64,000 nucleotides of DNA from Cryobacterium sp. Y11 (lineage in GTDB: Bacteria > Actinomycetota > Actinomycetes > Actinomycetales > Microbacteriaceae). This document shows, one piece after another, positions 32,018-41,106 of the stretch (its first letter is position 1; every line of letters begins with the position of its first letter). The notes below the pieces were generated by a model. It made no database searches. It had not been told where the DNA came from and saw only the letters and a list, made by a program, of their open reading frames with translations. The stretch covers positions 495,902 to 559,901 of the forward strand of contig NZ_PJJO01000061.1 in the NCBI RefSeq assembly GCF_002929535.1, given 5' to 3'. Made by a program: the position numbers and the translations under genes.

Positions 32018-33729
32018 AGTTGTTCGGTCTCGACGAGTCCCGGGTCAGAGCGCTGGCTTTGGGGGTACGCGGCGGCATGGCGGCATCGGGTGACTCGCCA
32101 CCTACCTTCGGCACCAACCGCGAACGCGGCCACGATGTAGCCCCTATACGTATTAACAGCATGCCTATTAACAGCATGCCTATTAACAGCATGCCTATTA
32201 ACAGCATGCCGATCACCGACATGCCGATCACCAACGCACTTCACCTCGTCGGCAGCACAGACGTTTCCGGGAGCACCGCTGGGGGTGGCCGTTCGGATGA
32301 CGCTAGCAGCACCGTCGTCTCGGGCCGCGCATCCGTTACGCGCAGCGCCGACAACACAGCGACCCTCACCGTCACAGACCCGGTGGGAACAGACGCGATG
32401 GGAACAGACCCGGTGGGAACCGACCCGATGGGAACAGACGCGGTGAGAATAGACGCGATGGGAACCGACGCGATGGGAACCGACACCGCCGCTATCGCCG
32501 AGGTGTTCGCCCGCGCGGCCTGGTCGGGCATAGCCGAACCGGGAGACGGCACGGCCGGACTGCTCGTGGCTAGCCTCGGGGCCAGGGTTGCCCTGACCGC
32601 GATCCTCGAGTCGTGGAGCCCGGTGCGCCTGGGCGCCCTGGTGCGCGACGCGCTCTCCGGCGACGCGCCAGTCGGCCCACGTGTGCTGTTCGCCGTGAGT
32701 CCGGCCATTGATTTCAGCGACGCGGATGCCGACACGAGCGCCGAACTTGAGGCCGCCCTCGACCTGGGGCTGCAGCGCTGGCGCCCGCGGCTCAACTCAA
32801 CCGAAGTCATCCGTTTTCTGCAACAGGCGGCCCGCGTCGAAGCCCGGTTACTGTTGGCAACGGATGCCCTCTGGCCCGAGGCTCTGAACGACCTCGAGCT
32901 GCATGCGCCGCTCGCGCTCTGGTGGCGCGGCGTGCCTTCTGCGCTCGCCGCCCTGCCCAACTCCATCGCGTTAGTCGGAGCCCGGGCGGCCACCGGATAC
33001 GGCGAACACATCGCCATGGAAGCCTCGGCCGGGCTCGTCGACCGCGGATTTGCCATCGTGTCGGGTGCTGCCTATGGCATCGACGGGATGGCGCACCGGG
33101 CCGCGCTCGCCAGCGATGGAATCACCGTGGCCTTCCTCGCCGGGGGAGTCGACCGGTTCTACCCGACCGGCCACGACTCCCTGCTGACCCGGATCGTGGC
33201 CTCCGGCGCCGTCATCTCCGAGCTTCCCTGCGGCGCGGCACCGACAAAATGGCGGTTTCTGCAACGAAACAGACTCATTGCCGCATCCAGTGCGGCGACT
33301 ATCGTGCTCGAAGCTGGCTGGCGGTCTGGCTCCCTCAACACGGCCGGCCATGCATCTGCCCTCGGCCGCCCACTGGGCGCGGTTCCCGGCCCGATCACGA
33401 GCCCCACCTCGGCCGGCTGCCATCGCCTGATTCGCGAATTCGCCGCCGTCTGCGTGACGAATCCGAGTGAAATGGCTGAGCTTGTCGGCGAGCGGTCGAT
33501 TCAGGTTCCCCTGGACTTTCCAGACACCGACGCGGGCCCCGGCCCGGTACCGCGAACGAGCGACCAGATCCGCGTGTTTGATGCCCTGAGCGGTCGGTCT
33601 CCGCGCACGGTCGCCGATCTGTCGCGCCGCGCCGGGTTGTCGAGTGACGCCGTGCGCGGCGCCCTCGGCGGCCTCGACCTCGACGGGGCCGTCCAGGAGC
33701 GAGAGGCCGGCTGGGTGCGCCGGGCATAA
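32014..33729 (+). CDS. dprA: DNA processing protein DprA with repeat-bearing N-terminal region
   Basis: Rossmann-fold protein that loads RecA on incoming single-stranded DNA. At 571 aa it is about 180 residues longer than usual. Residues 1-20 (MKLFGLDESRVRALALGVRG) resemble the normal start, but about 47-160 hold two arrays of 5-residue repeats (INSMP and TDxxG). The conserved body resumes at ARAAWSGIAEPGD. The Rossmann core has LVGARAATGYGEHIA, YGIDGMAHRAAL, SELPCG and RFLQRNRLIAASSAATIVLEA; a C-terminal winged helix follows (ADLSRRAGLSSDAVRGALGGL). The repeats keep frame, so the gene looks intact. Confidence 0.93.
   Translation: MKLFGLDESRVRALALGVRGGMAASGDSPPTFGTNRERGHDVAPIRINSMPINSMPINSMPINSMPITDMPITNALHLVGSTDVSGSTAGGGRSDDASSTVVSGRASVTRSADNTATLTVTDPVGTDAMGTDPVGTDPMGTDAVRIDAMGTDAMGTDTAAIAEVFARAAWSGIAEPGDGTAGLLVASLGARVALTAILESWSPVRLGALVRDALSGDAPVGPRVLFAVSPAIDFSDADADTSAELEAALDLGLQRWRPRLNSTEVIRFLQQAARVEARLLLATDALWPEALNDLELHAPLALWWRGVPSALAALPNSIALVGARAATGYGEHIAMEASAGLVDRGFAIVSGAAYGIDGMAHRAALASDGITVAFLAGGVDRFYPTGHDSLLTRIVASGAVISELPCGAAPTKWRFLQRNRLIAASSAATIVLEAGWRSGSLNTAGHASALGRPLGAVPGPITSPTSAGCHRLIREFAAVCVTNPSEMAELVGERSIQVPLDFPDTDAGPGPVPRTSDQIRVFDALSGRSPRTVADLSRRAGLSSDAVRGALGGLDLDGAVQEREAGWVRRA
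32152..32235 (+). repeat. 15-bp tandem repeat array in dprA (first array)
   Basis: Four near-identical 15-bp units ATTAACAGCATGCCT (last ending G) at 32152, 32167, 32182 and 32197 are followed by a diverged unit ATCACCGACATGCCG and a partial one. In frame they encode INSMP four times, then ITDMP and ITN. Confidence 0.95.
32374..32487 (+). repeat. 15-bp tandem repeat array in dprA (second array)
   Basis: Seven 15-bp units of type ACAGACGCGATGGGA (some ACC for ACA, CCGGTG for GCGATG) start at 32374 and every 15 nt to 32464; a partial unit follows. They encode TDPVG, TDAMG, TDPVG, TDPMG, TDAVR, IDAMG and TDAMG at residues 121-155. Confidence 0.95.
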
Positions 33730-33869
33730 CGGCGTGCAACGTGGGGCCGGTGCGGTGCGCGGGACGTCCTGGACGCTCACGCTGCAGCGCGGGCGTTCCG
33801 GCGTAGTGGCACCGCAGAACCCGAGTGTCGGTGGCAGCCCGTAGGCTGGATCGTGACGAAGGGTGGGGC

Positions 33870-34838
33870 ATGTCGACCGTGCACTGGGGCCAGTATGCGC
33901 CCGCTGAAAAGATTCTGGTTCACCTCAGCGACACGCATTTTCTCGCGGAGGGCGCTGCGCTCTACGACGCCATCGACACCGACCACACGGTGCACCGCGC
34001 TCTCGAACAGTTGCACCGTTCCGGCATCCGCCCCGACGCACTCATTCTCACCGGTGATATCGCCGATCGGGGCGAAGCGGATGCCTACCGCCGCATCCGC
34101 GGCATCATGGAGGCCGCCGCCGCCCAGTGGGAAGCCAAGATCATCTGGGTGATGGGCAACCACGACAAGCGCGCCGCGTTTCGCAGTACCCTGCTCCGCC
34201 AGAACCAATCGGGCGCACCGGTGGCGCCCGAGGTCCGATATACCGACGTTCAGACCCGCGTCGATCAGAACGCCGACCACCAGGACCCCATCGACCAAGT
34301 GATTGACCTCGACGGCCTGCGAATTATTGCCCTCGACACCAGCGTGCCGGGCTATCACCACGGTGAAGTGACCAACGCGCAATTGGAATGGCTGCGCACA
34401 GTGCTGAGCACGCCCGCTCGCCACGGCTCCATCCTGGCCCTCCACCACCCGCCGATTCCGACGCCGCTACCGCTCATGAGCGTGCTCGAGTTGCAAGAAC
34501 AACCGAGACTGGCCGCGGTGTTGGCCGGCAGCGACGTGCGTGCCATCCTCGGCGGGCACCTGCATTATGCAACCCAGGGCGTGTTTGCCGGAATTCCGGT
34601 GTCGGTGGCTGCGGCCACTTGCTACACGATGGATCTCAGTGCACCCAGTCGTGAACTCACCGGGGTAAACGGCGGACAGACCCTCAACCTCGTGCACGTC
34701 TACGCCGATCAGATCACGCACTCGCAGGTGCCGCTGGGCACCTTCGAGACCGCCACGCATTTTTCGGCCGACTACCTCGAACGGTTGGACTCCCTCTCGC
34801 CCGAAGATCGACTCGACGCCTTCTCTCGTCAGCAATGA
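33870..34838 (+). CDS. CpdA-like cyclic nucleotide phosphodiesterase
   Basis: Class III metallophosphoesterase of 322 aa, resembling CpdA and Rv0805, which hydrolyse cAMP. Metal-binding motifs appear in order: SDTHF (about residue 22), TGDIADRGEADAY, MGNHDKR, LHHPP and GGHLHYATQG. ATG 33870 gives the normal N-terminus STVHWGQYAPAEKILVHLSD; longer in-frame starts look non-coding. It is inserted between dprA and xerC and is otherwise unlinked to competence. The activity is inferred from the family. Confidence 0.88.
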   Translation: MSTVHWGQYAPAEKILVHLSDTHFLAEGAALYDAIDTDHTVHRALEQLHRSGIRPDALILTGDIADRGEADAYRRIRGIMEAAAAQWEAKIIWVMGNHDKRAAFRSTLLRQNQSGAPVAPEVRYTDVQTRVDQNADHQDPIDQVIDLDGLRIIALDTSVPGYHHGEVTNAQLEWLRTVLSTPARHGSILALHHPPIPTPLPLMSVLELQEQPRLAAVLAGSDVRAILGGHLHYATQGVFAGIPVSVAAATCYTMDLSAPSRELTGVNGGQTLNLVHVYADQITHSQVPLGTFETATHFSADYLERLDSLSPEDRLDAFSRQQ

Positions 34839-34862
34839 CGTCGAGAAAGAGACAGTGAACCC

Positions 34863-35807
34863 GTGCAGCTGACCGATGACATTGACGCGTTTCTGTGCTA
34901 CCTCAGTGCGGAGCGGGGCTACTCGGCGCACACCGTGCGGGCGTACCGCACTGATTTGACGCAGCTGGCTGTGTTTGCGGTCGACCGTGGCGTCGCGACA
35001 TCCGCTGATCTGAGCTTGGAACTGCTGCGGGAATGGCTGTGGGTTGGCACCCAGGCTGGCCTAGCCCGCGCGACGCTCGCCCGCCGGTCGGCGACGGTAC
35101 GCAGCTTCACCGCCTGGCTGGCTCGCGCCCGCGATGACAGTGTGGATCCGGCCGCCCGCCTCCGTTCGCCCAAGCCTGGCCATACCCTGCCTCGAGTCAT
35201 CACGCACACCCAAATGAACGAGTTGCTCAACTCGCTGACGGCCCGGGCCAGAGGCGGAGAGGCGATGGCCGGGCGCGACTTGGCGATCGTCGAACTGCTC
35301 TATGCCTCTGCCCTGCGTGTTTCAGAACTGATCGGACTCGACGTCGCCGACGTCGACCTTGACCGGCTGACCGTTCGGGTCACGGGAAAGGGATCCAAGG
35401 AGCGGGTGGTGCCGTTCGGTGTGCCGGCACAGCGTGCGATCGTGCAGTACCTCGGCCAGGCCAGGCCCGCCCTCCTGGAGCAGACCGCGAGCACGGGCGC
35501 AGCCACGGCACCCCAGTCTCTAGTGCCCGCCGCCGCATTGTTTCTCGGCCGACGGGGGCAGCGCTTGGGCGTGCGCGGGGTCTACCGTCTAGTCGCAACG
35601 TTGCTCGCCGAGGTTCCCGGTACCGGTCCGGCCGGGCCGCACGCCCTGCGGCACACGGCAGCCACCCATCTGCTGGACGGTGGCGCTGACCTGCGGGCCG
35701 TGCAAGAACTACTCGGACACGTCAGCCTTGGCACCACCCAGATTTACACGCACGTCTCCGCCGAACGCCTCAAGGCCAGCTACGGACTGGCCCACCCCCG
35801 CGCTTAA
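34863..35807 (+). CDS. xerC: Tyrosine recombinase XerC
   Basis: Resolves chromosome dimers at dif together with XerD; 314 aa. An N-terminal SAM-like core-binding domain (about 5-90) precedes the catalytic domain with Arg152, Lys176, His260-x2-Arg263, His286 and nucleophile Tyr295, all present. Its location near comM, dprA and rpsB is typical for actinobacterial xerC. The start is GTG 34863, with AAAGAG upstream. Confidence 0.93.
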   Translation: MQLTDDIDAFLCYLSAERGYSAHTVRAYRTDLTQLAVFAVDRGVATSADLSLELLREWLWVGTQAGLARATLARRSATVRSFTAWLARARDDSVDPAARLRSPKPGHTLPRVITHTQMNELLNSLTARARGGEAMAGRDLAIVELLYASALRVSELIGLDVADVDLDRLTVRVTGKGSKERVVPFGVPAQRAIVQYLGQARPALLEQTASTGAATAPQSLVPAAALFLGRRGQRLGVRGVYRLVATLLAEVPGTGPAGPHALRHTAATHLLDGGADLRAVQELLGHVSLGTTQIYTHVSAERLKASYGLAHPRA

Positions 35808-35862
35808 ATCCTGGCCATACCGAGCGCGCGGTGGCCGTCGTCACGTCGAAGTGGCGCACCGA

Positions 35863-36441
35863 TCACGGCCCGGCTGGCAGTAGAACGGCCCGCTGCACGC
35901 CGCCCAAATAGAGGAGCGGCGAGACGTATTGCCCGTGCAGGCGTATCCCCAGGTGCAGGCAGCCCGGCGGGCAATGACCGCCAGAAGCCACCGTGCCAAT
36001 CTCTTGCCCAGCCAGTACCCGGTCGCCGACCGACACGAGTGCCAGTACCGGCTCCACCGTTGCGATCACATCATCGGCCTGCGTGATGGAAAGCACGGGT
36101 CGATCAACGACCACGCCGGCGAACGACACGACGCCGTCGTGCGGTGCCAGCACGGCGTCCCCGGCCTGCGCCGCCAGGTCGATGCCGCGATGACCGGCGG
36201 CATACGGTGATGCCGGCGCAACGAACGGTGCGATCAGCCGGTGCGGCTCCGGGAGCGGCCAGCGCCAGCCATTCGCTGCCGTAGCAACGCCCATCGGCGG
36301 TTCCACGCTCGCCGCGGGAACCGGACTCGCGAGAAGAATCAACCCCATTAAAGCGGATGCTGCCAGTCGGCGACCGTGAATACGCCGCGTCCGAACATGC
36401 CCTGCAACAAGATGAACCATTGCACCGCGTACAGTCTGCAT
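35863..36441 (-). CDS. LytM/M23 domain secreted protein, probably inactive
   Basis: Protein of 192 aa with an N-terminal signal sequence (LAASALMGLILLASPVPAAS) and a LytM (peptidase M23) domain. The first zinc motif is intact (His84-x3-Asp88 in HRGIDLA), but the second reads H-L-G (His173) instead of His-x-His, so one metal ligand is missing. Such degenerate LytM proteins usually activate amidases rather than cut peptidoglycan. ATG 36441 is chosen; an open frame back to 36708 has no family similarity. Divergent from rpsB. Confidence 0.8.
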   Translation of the reverse strand: MQTVRGAMVHLVAGHVRTRRIHGRRLAASALMGLILLASPVPAASVEPPMGVATAANGWRWPLPEPHRLIAPFVAPASPYAAGHRGIDLAAQAGDAVLAPHDGVVSFAGVVVDRPVLSITQADDVIATVEPVLALVSVGDRVLAGQEIGTVASGGHCPPGCLHLGIRLHGQYVSPLLYLGGVQRAVLLPAGP

Positions 36442-36808
36442 GAGCACAGCCTGCCGTGCGTCAACCGTGCGAAATGGGATGCGATGGTATCCGTGCACTG
36501 AACCGCAGAACCACGCCTGTGGAGGAGCCGCCCCGTCTCGCCCGCGCCACCTTACTCGGACCCACTCGAACGGTTCCGCCCGACCGGCCAGCGGTGGTAC
36601 GCTATCCCCAGCAGCGCTTTGTGCGCTGACTACGCGTGCCCATTTGGCCGCCATGTCCAATCGGTCCCGTCTCACGCCAGATTCATGCACAGTGAATCTT
36701 CGTGTCACAGGGCGGACGTGTGCCGGGCACCAGGAGCGATGATCGACCGATTATCGCACAAACCGATTGATGTGCGTGCGAGCGCAGATTAGAACAGGAG
36801 TACGGCAT

Positions 36809-37726
36809 ATGGCCGTCGTAACCATCCGCCAGCTGCTCGACAGCGGCGTGCACTTCGGGCACCAGACCCGCCGTTGGAACCCGAAGATGAAGCGCTTCAT
36901 CTTCACCGAGCGTTCCGGCATCTACATCATCGACCTGCAGCAGTCGCTCGGGTTCGTTGACAAGGCCTATGACTTCGTCAAGGAGACGGTTGCTCACGGC
37001 GGCACCATCCTCTTCGTTGGCACCAAGAAGCAGGCCCAGGAATCCATCTCGGAGCAGGCGCAGCGCGTAGGCCAGCCCTACGTCAACCAGCGCTGGCTCG
37101 GTGGACTTCTCACGAACTTCCAGACCGTTTCCAAGCGTCTGGCCCGCATGAAAGAACTCGAAGAGCTCGACTTCGACGACACCGCCAAGAGCGGTTTCAC
37201 GAAGAAGGAAATGCTTATCAAGAAGCGCGAGCTGGTCAAGCTGCACAAGAGCCTCGGCGGAATCCGCAACCTCACGAAGACCCCGTCTGCATTGTGGGTT
37301 GTTGACACTAACAAGGAGCACCTCGCCATTGACGAGGCGCGCAAGCTCGGCATCCCCGTCATCGCCATTCTCGACACCAACTGCGACCCCGACGACGTGC
37401 AGTACCCGATTCCGGGCAACGACGACGCCATCCGCTCCGTTGGCCTGCTCACCCGCATCATCGCGGACGCAGCAGCCGAGGGCCTGATCCAGCGCCACGC
37501 CAAGCCGGAGGCCGAAGTTGAGCCCCTCGCCGCGTGGGAAGCCGAACTGCTGCAGGCCTCCGACGCCGAGAGCACCCCCGCGCAGTCCTCTGCCGAAACC
37601 GAGAAGGTTGCCGACGCTTCCGTCGCCGCCGATGAGGCCGTCGTTGCAGAGGTCATCGTTGCTGACACCAGCATCGCCGACGCTGTCGCCGAAGAGCCGA
37701 CCGTCGTCGCCGACGAGACCAAGTAA
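36809..37726 (+). CDS. rpsB: 30S ribosomal protein S2
   Basis: Small-subunit protein S2, 305 aa. Conserved landmarks are [44 protein letters not shown] and [15 protein letters not shown] tail rich in Glu, Ala and Val of about 65 residues follows the domain, typical of actinobacteria. ATG 36809 is preceded by AGGAG. tsf follows by 10 nt. Confidence 0.97.
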   Translation: MAVVTIRQLLDSGVHFGHQTRRWNPKMKRFIFTERSGIYIIDLQQSLGFVDKAYDFVKETVAHGGTILFVGTKKQAQESISEQAQRVGQPYVNQRWLGGLLTNFQTVSKRLARMKELEELDFDDTAKSGFTKKEMLIKKRELVKLHKSLGGIRNLTKTPSALWVVDTNKEHLAIDEARKLGIPVIAILDTNCDPDDVQYPIPGNDDAIRSVGLLTRIIADAAAEGLIQRHAKPEAEVEPLAAWEAELLQASDAESTPAQSSAETEKVADASVAADEAVVAEVIVADTSIADAVAEEPTVVADETK

Positions 37727-37736
37727 GGAACCCGGT

Positions 37737-38564
37737 ATGGCAAACTTCACACTCGAAAACGTCAAGGCTCTCCGCGAGAACCTCGGCACCGGAATGGTCG
37801 ACACCAAGAACGCCCTCGTTGAAGCCGACGGCGACATGGACAAGGCCATCGAGATCCTGCGTCTCAAGGGTGCCAAGGGCAACGCCAAGCGCGCTGACCG
37901 TTCCACCTCTGAGGGACTGGTCGCTGCCAAAGAAATTGGCAACACCGCGTACCTGATCGAGCTCGCCTGCGAGACCGACTTCGTCGCGAAGGGTGTCAAG
38001 TTCGTCGCCCTGGCCGACAAGGTTATCGACGCGATCGCCGCCGCTGGCGCGACCACTGTTGAGGCTGGACTGGCCGCAACGGCTGGCACCCAGACCGTTG
38101 CCGAGCTCATCGACGGCGAAGCAGCCATCATCGGCGAGAAGTTCGAACTTCGCCGTGTTGCAGCCGTCACCGGCGAGTCGTTCTCGATCTACCTGCACAA
38201 GACCAGCAAGGACCTGCCCCCGCAGGTCGGTGTTGTTCTCGGCTTCTCCGGAGCCGATGTAGAGACCGCTCGTAGCGTTGCTCAGCACATCTCGTTCGCC
38301 AACCCCGAGTACCTGGCAGCGAGCGACGTTCCTGCTGACCTCGTGGAGACCGAGCGCAAGATCGTCACCGAGATCTCGAAGAACGAGGGCAAGCCGGAAG
38401 CGGCCCTGCCCAAGATCGTTGAGGGACGCGTCAAGGCATTCCTCAAGCAGGTGGCCCTGCTCGAACAGGACTACGCCAAGGACAACAAATTGTCCGTCGC
38501 GAAGGTTCTGGACGACGCAAAACTGACCGTGTCGGGCTTTGCCCGGTTCAAGGTCGGCGCCTAA
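37737..38564 (+). CDS. tsf: Elongation factor Ts
   Basis: GDP-exchange factor for EF-Tu, 275 aa. Begins MANFTLENVKALRENLGTGM, followed by DTKNALVEADGDMDKAIEILR and the ACETDFVAKG core. Full length with the dimerisation domain. ATG 37737 is preceded by AAGGAA. A strong terminator follows 9 nt after its stop, so rpsB-tsf forms one transcript. Confidence 0.97.
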   Translation: MANFTLENVKALRENLGTGMVDTKNALVEADGDMDKAIEILRLKGAKGNAKRADRSTSEGLVAAKEIGNTAYLIELACETDFVAKGVKFVALADKVIDAIAAAGATTVEAGLAATAGTQTVAELIDGEAAIIGEKFELRRVAAVTGESFSIYLHKTSKDLPPQVGVVLGFSGADVETARSVAQHISFANPEYLAASDVPADLVETERKIVTEISKNEGKPEAALPKIVEGRVKAFLKQVALLEQDYAKDNKLSVAKVLDDAKLTVSGFARFKVGA

Positions 38565-38573
38565 CAAAAACTG

Positions 38574-38620
38574 ACGGAGGTCGGATTGCGAAAGCGATCC
38601 GACCTCCGTTTGTGTGTGTG
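38574..38620 (+). terminator. Terminator after tsf
   Basis: ACGGAGGTCGGAT pairs perfectly with ATCCGACCTCCGT; a T-G pair and two further pairs inside close a GAAA tetraloop (38590-38593). TTTGTGTGTGTG follows, the same tail as after the rimM terminator. Confidence 0.92.
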
Positions 38621-38687
38621 CCCCTGCCGGGTATACGCGCGCACTTGGTAGTTTGGTAGTACCCCACTTCGGAAGGCCCCGCACGAC

Positions 38688-39449
38688 ATGACTGACACGG
38701 CCAGTACCCACACCCACTCCAGCCCGGTGCACCCGGGTGCTATCCCCAAAAAACGCCGTGTGCTCTTGAAACTGTCCGGTGAAGCCTTCGGCGGCGGCGC
38801 CGTTGGGGTGAATCCGGATGTCGTCAGCTCGCTGGCGCGAGAAATCGCCGAGGGTGCCAAACAGGTCGAAGTGGCCATCGTCGTTGGCGGCGGAAACTTC
38901 TTTCGCGGCGCCGAACTCTCCCAGCGCGGCATGGACCGTGGACGTGCCGACTACATGGGGATGCTCGGCACGGTTATGAACGCTCTGGCCCTGCAGGACT
39001 TTCTCGAGCAGGCCGGCGCTGAGACCCGCGTGCAGTCCGCCATCTCGATGACCCAGGTCGCCGAGCAGTACATTCCGCGGCGCGCCGAACGTCACCTGGA
39101 AAAGGGCCGCGTCGTCATCTTCGGCGCTGGCGCCGGGCTGCCGTACTTCTCTACCGATACCGTTGCGGCTCAGCGCGCCCTCGAAATTGACGCCGATGTG
39201 GTGCTCGTGGCCAAGAACGGCGTTGACGGCGTCTATTCCGACGACCCGCGCACCAATCCCGACGCCCAGAAGATTCACCACATCACCTACCTCGAGGCCC
39301 TGCAGCGTGGCCTCAAGGTGGTTGACTCCACCGCGTTTAGTCTGTGCATGGATAACCACATGCCGATGCAGGTGTTCGGTATGGCACCAGAAGGTAACGT
39401 GACAGCGGCCATCCTGGGCACCGATCTGGGCACTCGCGTCTCCAACTAG
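38688..39449 (+). CDS. pyrH: UMP kinase
   Basis: Phosphorylates UMP to UDP, the entry to UTP and CTP; 253 aa, bacterial amino-acid-kinase fold. Motifs: [44 protein letters not shown] and [15 protein letters not shown]. The first about 20 residues (His/Thr-rich) are a non-conserved lead, so the exact start is uncertain. frr and cdsA follow in the usual order. Confidence 0.96.
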   Translation: MTDTASTHTHSSPVHPGAIPKKRRVLLKLSGEAFGGGAVGVNPDVVSSLAREIAEGAKQVEVAIVVGGGNFFRGAELSQRGMDRGRADYMGMLGTVMNALALQDFLEQAGAETRVQSAISMTQVAEQYIPRRAERHLEKGRVVIFGAGAGLPYFSTDTVAAQRALEIDADVVLVAKNGVDGVYSDDPRTNPDAQKIHHITYLEALQRGLKVVDSTAFSLCMDNHMPMQVFGMAPEGNVTAAILGTDLGTRVSN

Positions 39450-39479
39450 AATTGTTCCACCACCAATAAAGGAGTCACC

Positions 39480-40034
39480 GTGATAGCGGATGTTCTTTCC
39501 GACGCCACTGCGCGCATGAACCGGGCCCTCGAGGCTGCCAAAGACGATTTTGGTACCGTGCGCACGGGGCGTGCCAACCCGCAGATGTTCGCGAAGATTC
39601 TGGTGAGCTATTACGGCACCCTGACTCCGCTGGAGCAGCTCGCCTCCCTACAGAACCAGGAAGCTCGCACGATGCTGATCGGTCCGTACGACAAGGCGGC
39701 ACTGCGGGACATCGAGATCGCGATTCGGGACACGCCGAACCTGGGTGCCAACGTTGGCAATGACGGCACCACCATTCGGGCAACCCTTCCAGAACTCACC
39801 ACGGAACGCCGCAAGGAATTCGTGAAAATCGTCAAAGCCAAGGCAGAGGATGCCCGCATCTCGGTGCGCAACATTCGCCGCAAGGCTAAGGATGAACTCG
39901 ACACTCTCAAGACTGAGGTCGGCGACGACGAGGTCGGTCGGGCCGAGAAAGAGCTTGAGCTGATCACGAAGAGCCACGTGGATGGCATTGATGACGCCTT
40001 CAAGCGCAAGGAAGCCGAACTCCTCGAGATCTAG
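39480..40034 (+). CDS. frr: Ribosome recycling factor
   Basis: Splits post-termination ribosomes with EF-G; 184 aa, full length. Landmarks: [42 protein letters not shown] and [19 protein letters not shown] 39480 is preceded by AAAGGAG. cdsA starts 11 nt after its stop. Confidence 0.97.
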   Translation: MIADVLSDATARMNRALEAAKDDFGTVRTGRANPQMFAKILVSYYGTLTPLEQLASLQNQEARTMLIGPYDKAALRDIEIAIRDTPNLGANVGNDGTTIRATLPELTTERRKEFVKIVKAKAEDARISVRNIRRKAKDELDTLKTEVGDDEVGRAEKELELITKSHVDGIDDAFKRKEAELLEI

Positions 40035-40045
40035 GGAACGCTGAG

Positions 40046-41059
40046 ATGACCGAGAAACCCGGGAATGACCAGCCGCACAAGCGCGGTCACGGTGTCAGTC
40101 GTGCCGAGTTTCGGGCGCAGGTAAAAACTACGCGGGCAGATTTCGAACGCCAGGTGCAAAACACCAAGGCCGATTTTGAACGTCAGGTGCAGGCGACCCG
40201 CGCCCAGCTTGATGCTACGAACGAGCGCATCGCGGCGCGTACCGGGCGCAACCTCATCCTGGCTACTTTGATCGGTTTGGTGCTCGGCGGCTCCATGTTG
40301 GTCAGCCTCATCATCATCAAGCAATTGTTTATGATTTTTGCCGTCGTGATCGTGGGCTTTTGTGCCTTTGAATTGGCACAGGCCCTCCGCCACGCCGGGC
40401 ATAGCGTTCCCCGCATTCCCGTGATCATCTCGGCGATTGCCATCGTTCCGGCAGCGTTCTACTTTGGGGCGACCGGCCAGTGGCTGGCTATGCTCGGTGG
40501 TATCGTGCTGATCGGCCTGTGGCGTCTGGGCCTTCTTGTGATTCCGTCGCATCGTGCCTCGGCCCGTTCCCTCGTCGGCGACGTGGGTGGCGGCATCCTG
40601 ATTCAGGTATATGTCGTCTTTCTCGCCAGTTTCGCCGTGCTCCTGGTGGCCCAAGACCACGGCCAGTGGTGGACCCTCGCCTTTTTGATCCTGGTGATTT
40701 CTGCCGATATTGGGGCCTACGTCAGCGGGCTGAACTTCGGCAAGCACCCGATGGCTCCCTTGATCAGTCCCAAGAAAACGTGGGAGGGCTTCATCGGTGC
40801 TGGCGTGATCTGTGTGATCGCCGGTGTCGTGCTGTCGATCTTCATGCTCGACCAGCCATGGTGGTTCGGTCTGGTGTTCGGAGCAGTCATCCTGCTCACC
40901 GCCACCTTCGGCGACCTCGCCGAATCGCTCATCAAGCGTGACCTCGGTATCAAGGACATGAGCTCGTGGCTGCCAGGGCACGGCGGTTTTCTTGACCGGC
41001 TCGACTCGATCCTGCCGTCGGCCGCTGCAGCGTACGCGCTCTATTTGGTCTTCGCGTGA
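40046..41059 (+). CDS. cdsA: Phosphatidate cytidylyltransferase
   Basis: Makes CDP-diacylglycerol for membrane phospholipids; 337 aa. About 60 N-terminal residues form a coiled coil with 12-residue repeats (TRADFERQVQN, TKADFERQVQA), a lead seen in related actinobacteria. About eight membrane segments follow. The CDS signature is near the C-terminus (GDLAESLIKRDLGIKDMSSWLPGHGGFLDRLDS, holding the Asp and Gly-His-Gly-Gly residues). Confidence 0.93.
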   Translation: MTEKPGNDQPHKRGHGVSRAEFRAQVKTTRADFERQVQNTKADFERQVQATRAQLDATNERIAARTGRNLILATLIGLVLGGSMLVSLIIIKQLFMIFAVVIVGFCAFELAQALRHAGHSVPRIPVIISAIAIVPAAFYFGATGQWLAMLGGIVLIGLWRLGLLVIPSHRASARSLVGDVGGGILIQVYVVFLASFAVLLVAQDHGQWWTLAFLILVISADIGAYVSGLNFGKHPMAPLISPKKTWEGFIGAGVICVIAGVVLSIFMLDQPWWFGLVFGAVILLTATFGDLAESLIKRDLGIKDMSSWLPGHGGFLDRLDSILPSAAAAYALYLVFA

Positions 41060-41106
41060 GTCTGACCGATTCTTCCACCACGAACTCCGTACGAGACAAT
41101 GAGGGT

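Noticed and set aside
36441..36708. N-terminal extension of the LytM protein back to GTG 36708
   Set aside because: Residues look non-coding and would bury the signal peptide; the shorter start places it at the N-terminus.
36683..38170. Long open frame on the minus strand across rpsB (495 codons)
   Set aside because: Shadow of rpsB and tsf, with composition following the real genes.
37653..39359. Long open frame on the minus strand across tsf and pyrH (568 codons)
   Set aside because: It lies opposite two unmistakable genes and has no family similarity; long antisense frames are expected at this GC content.
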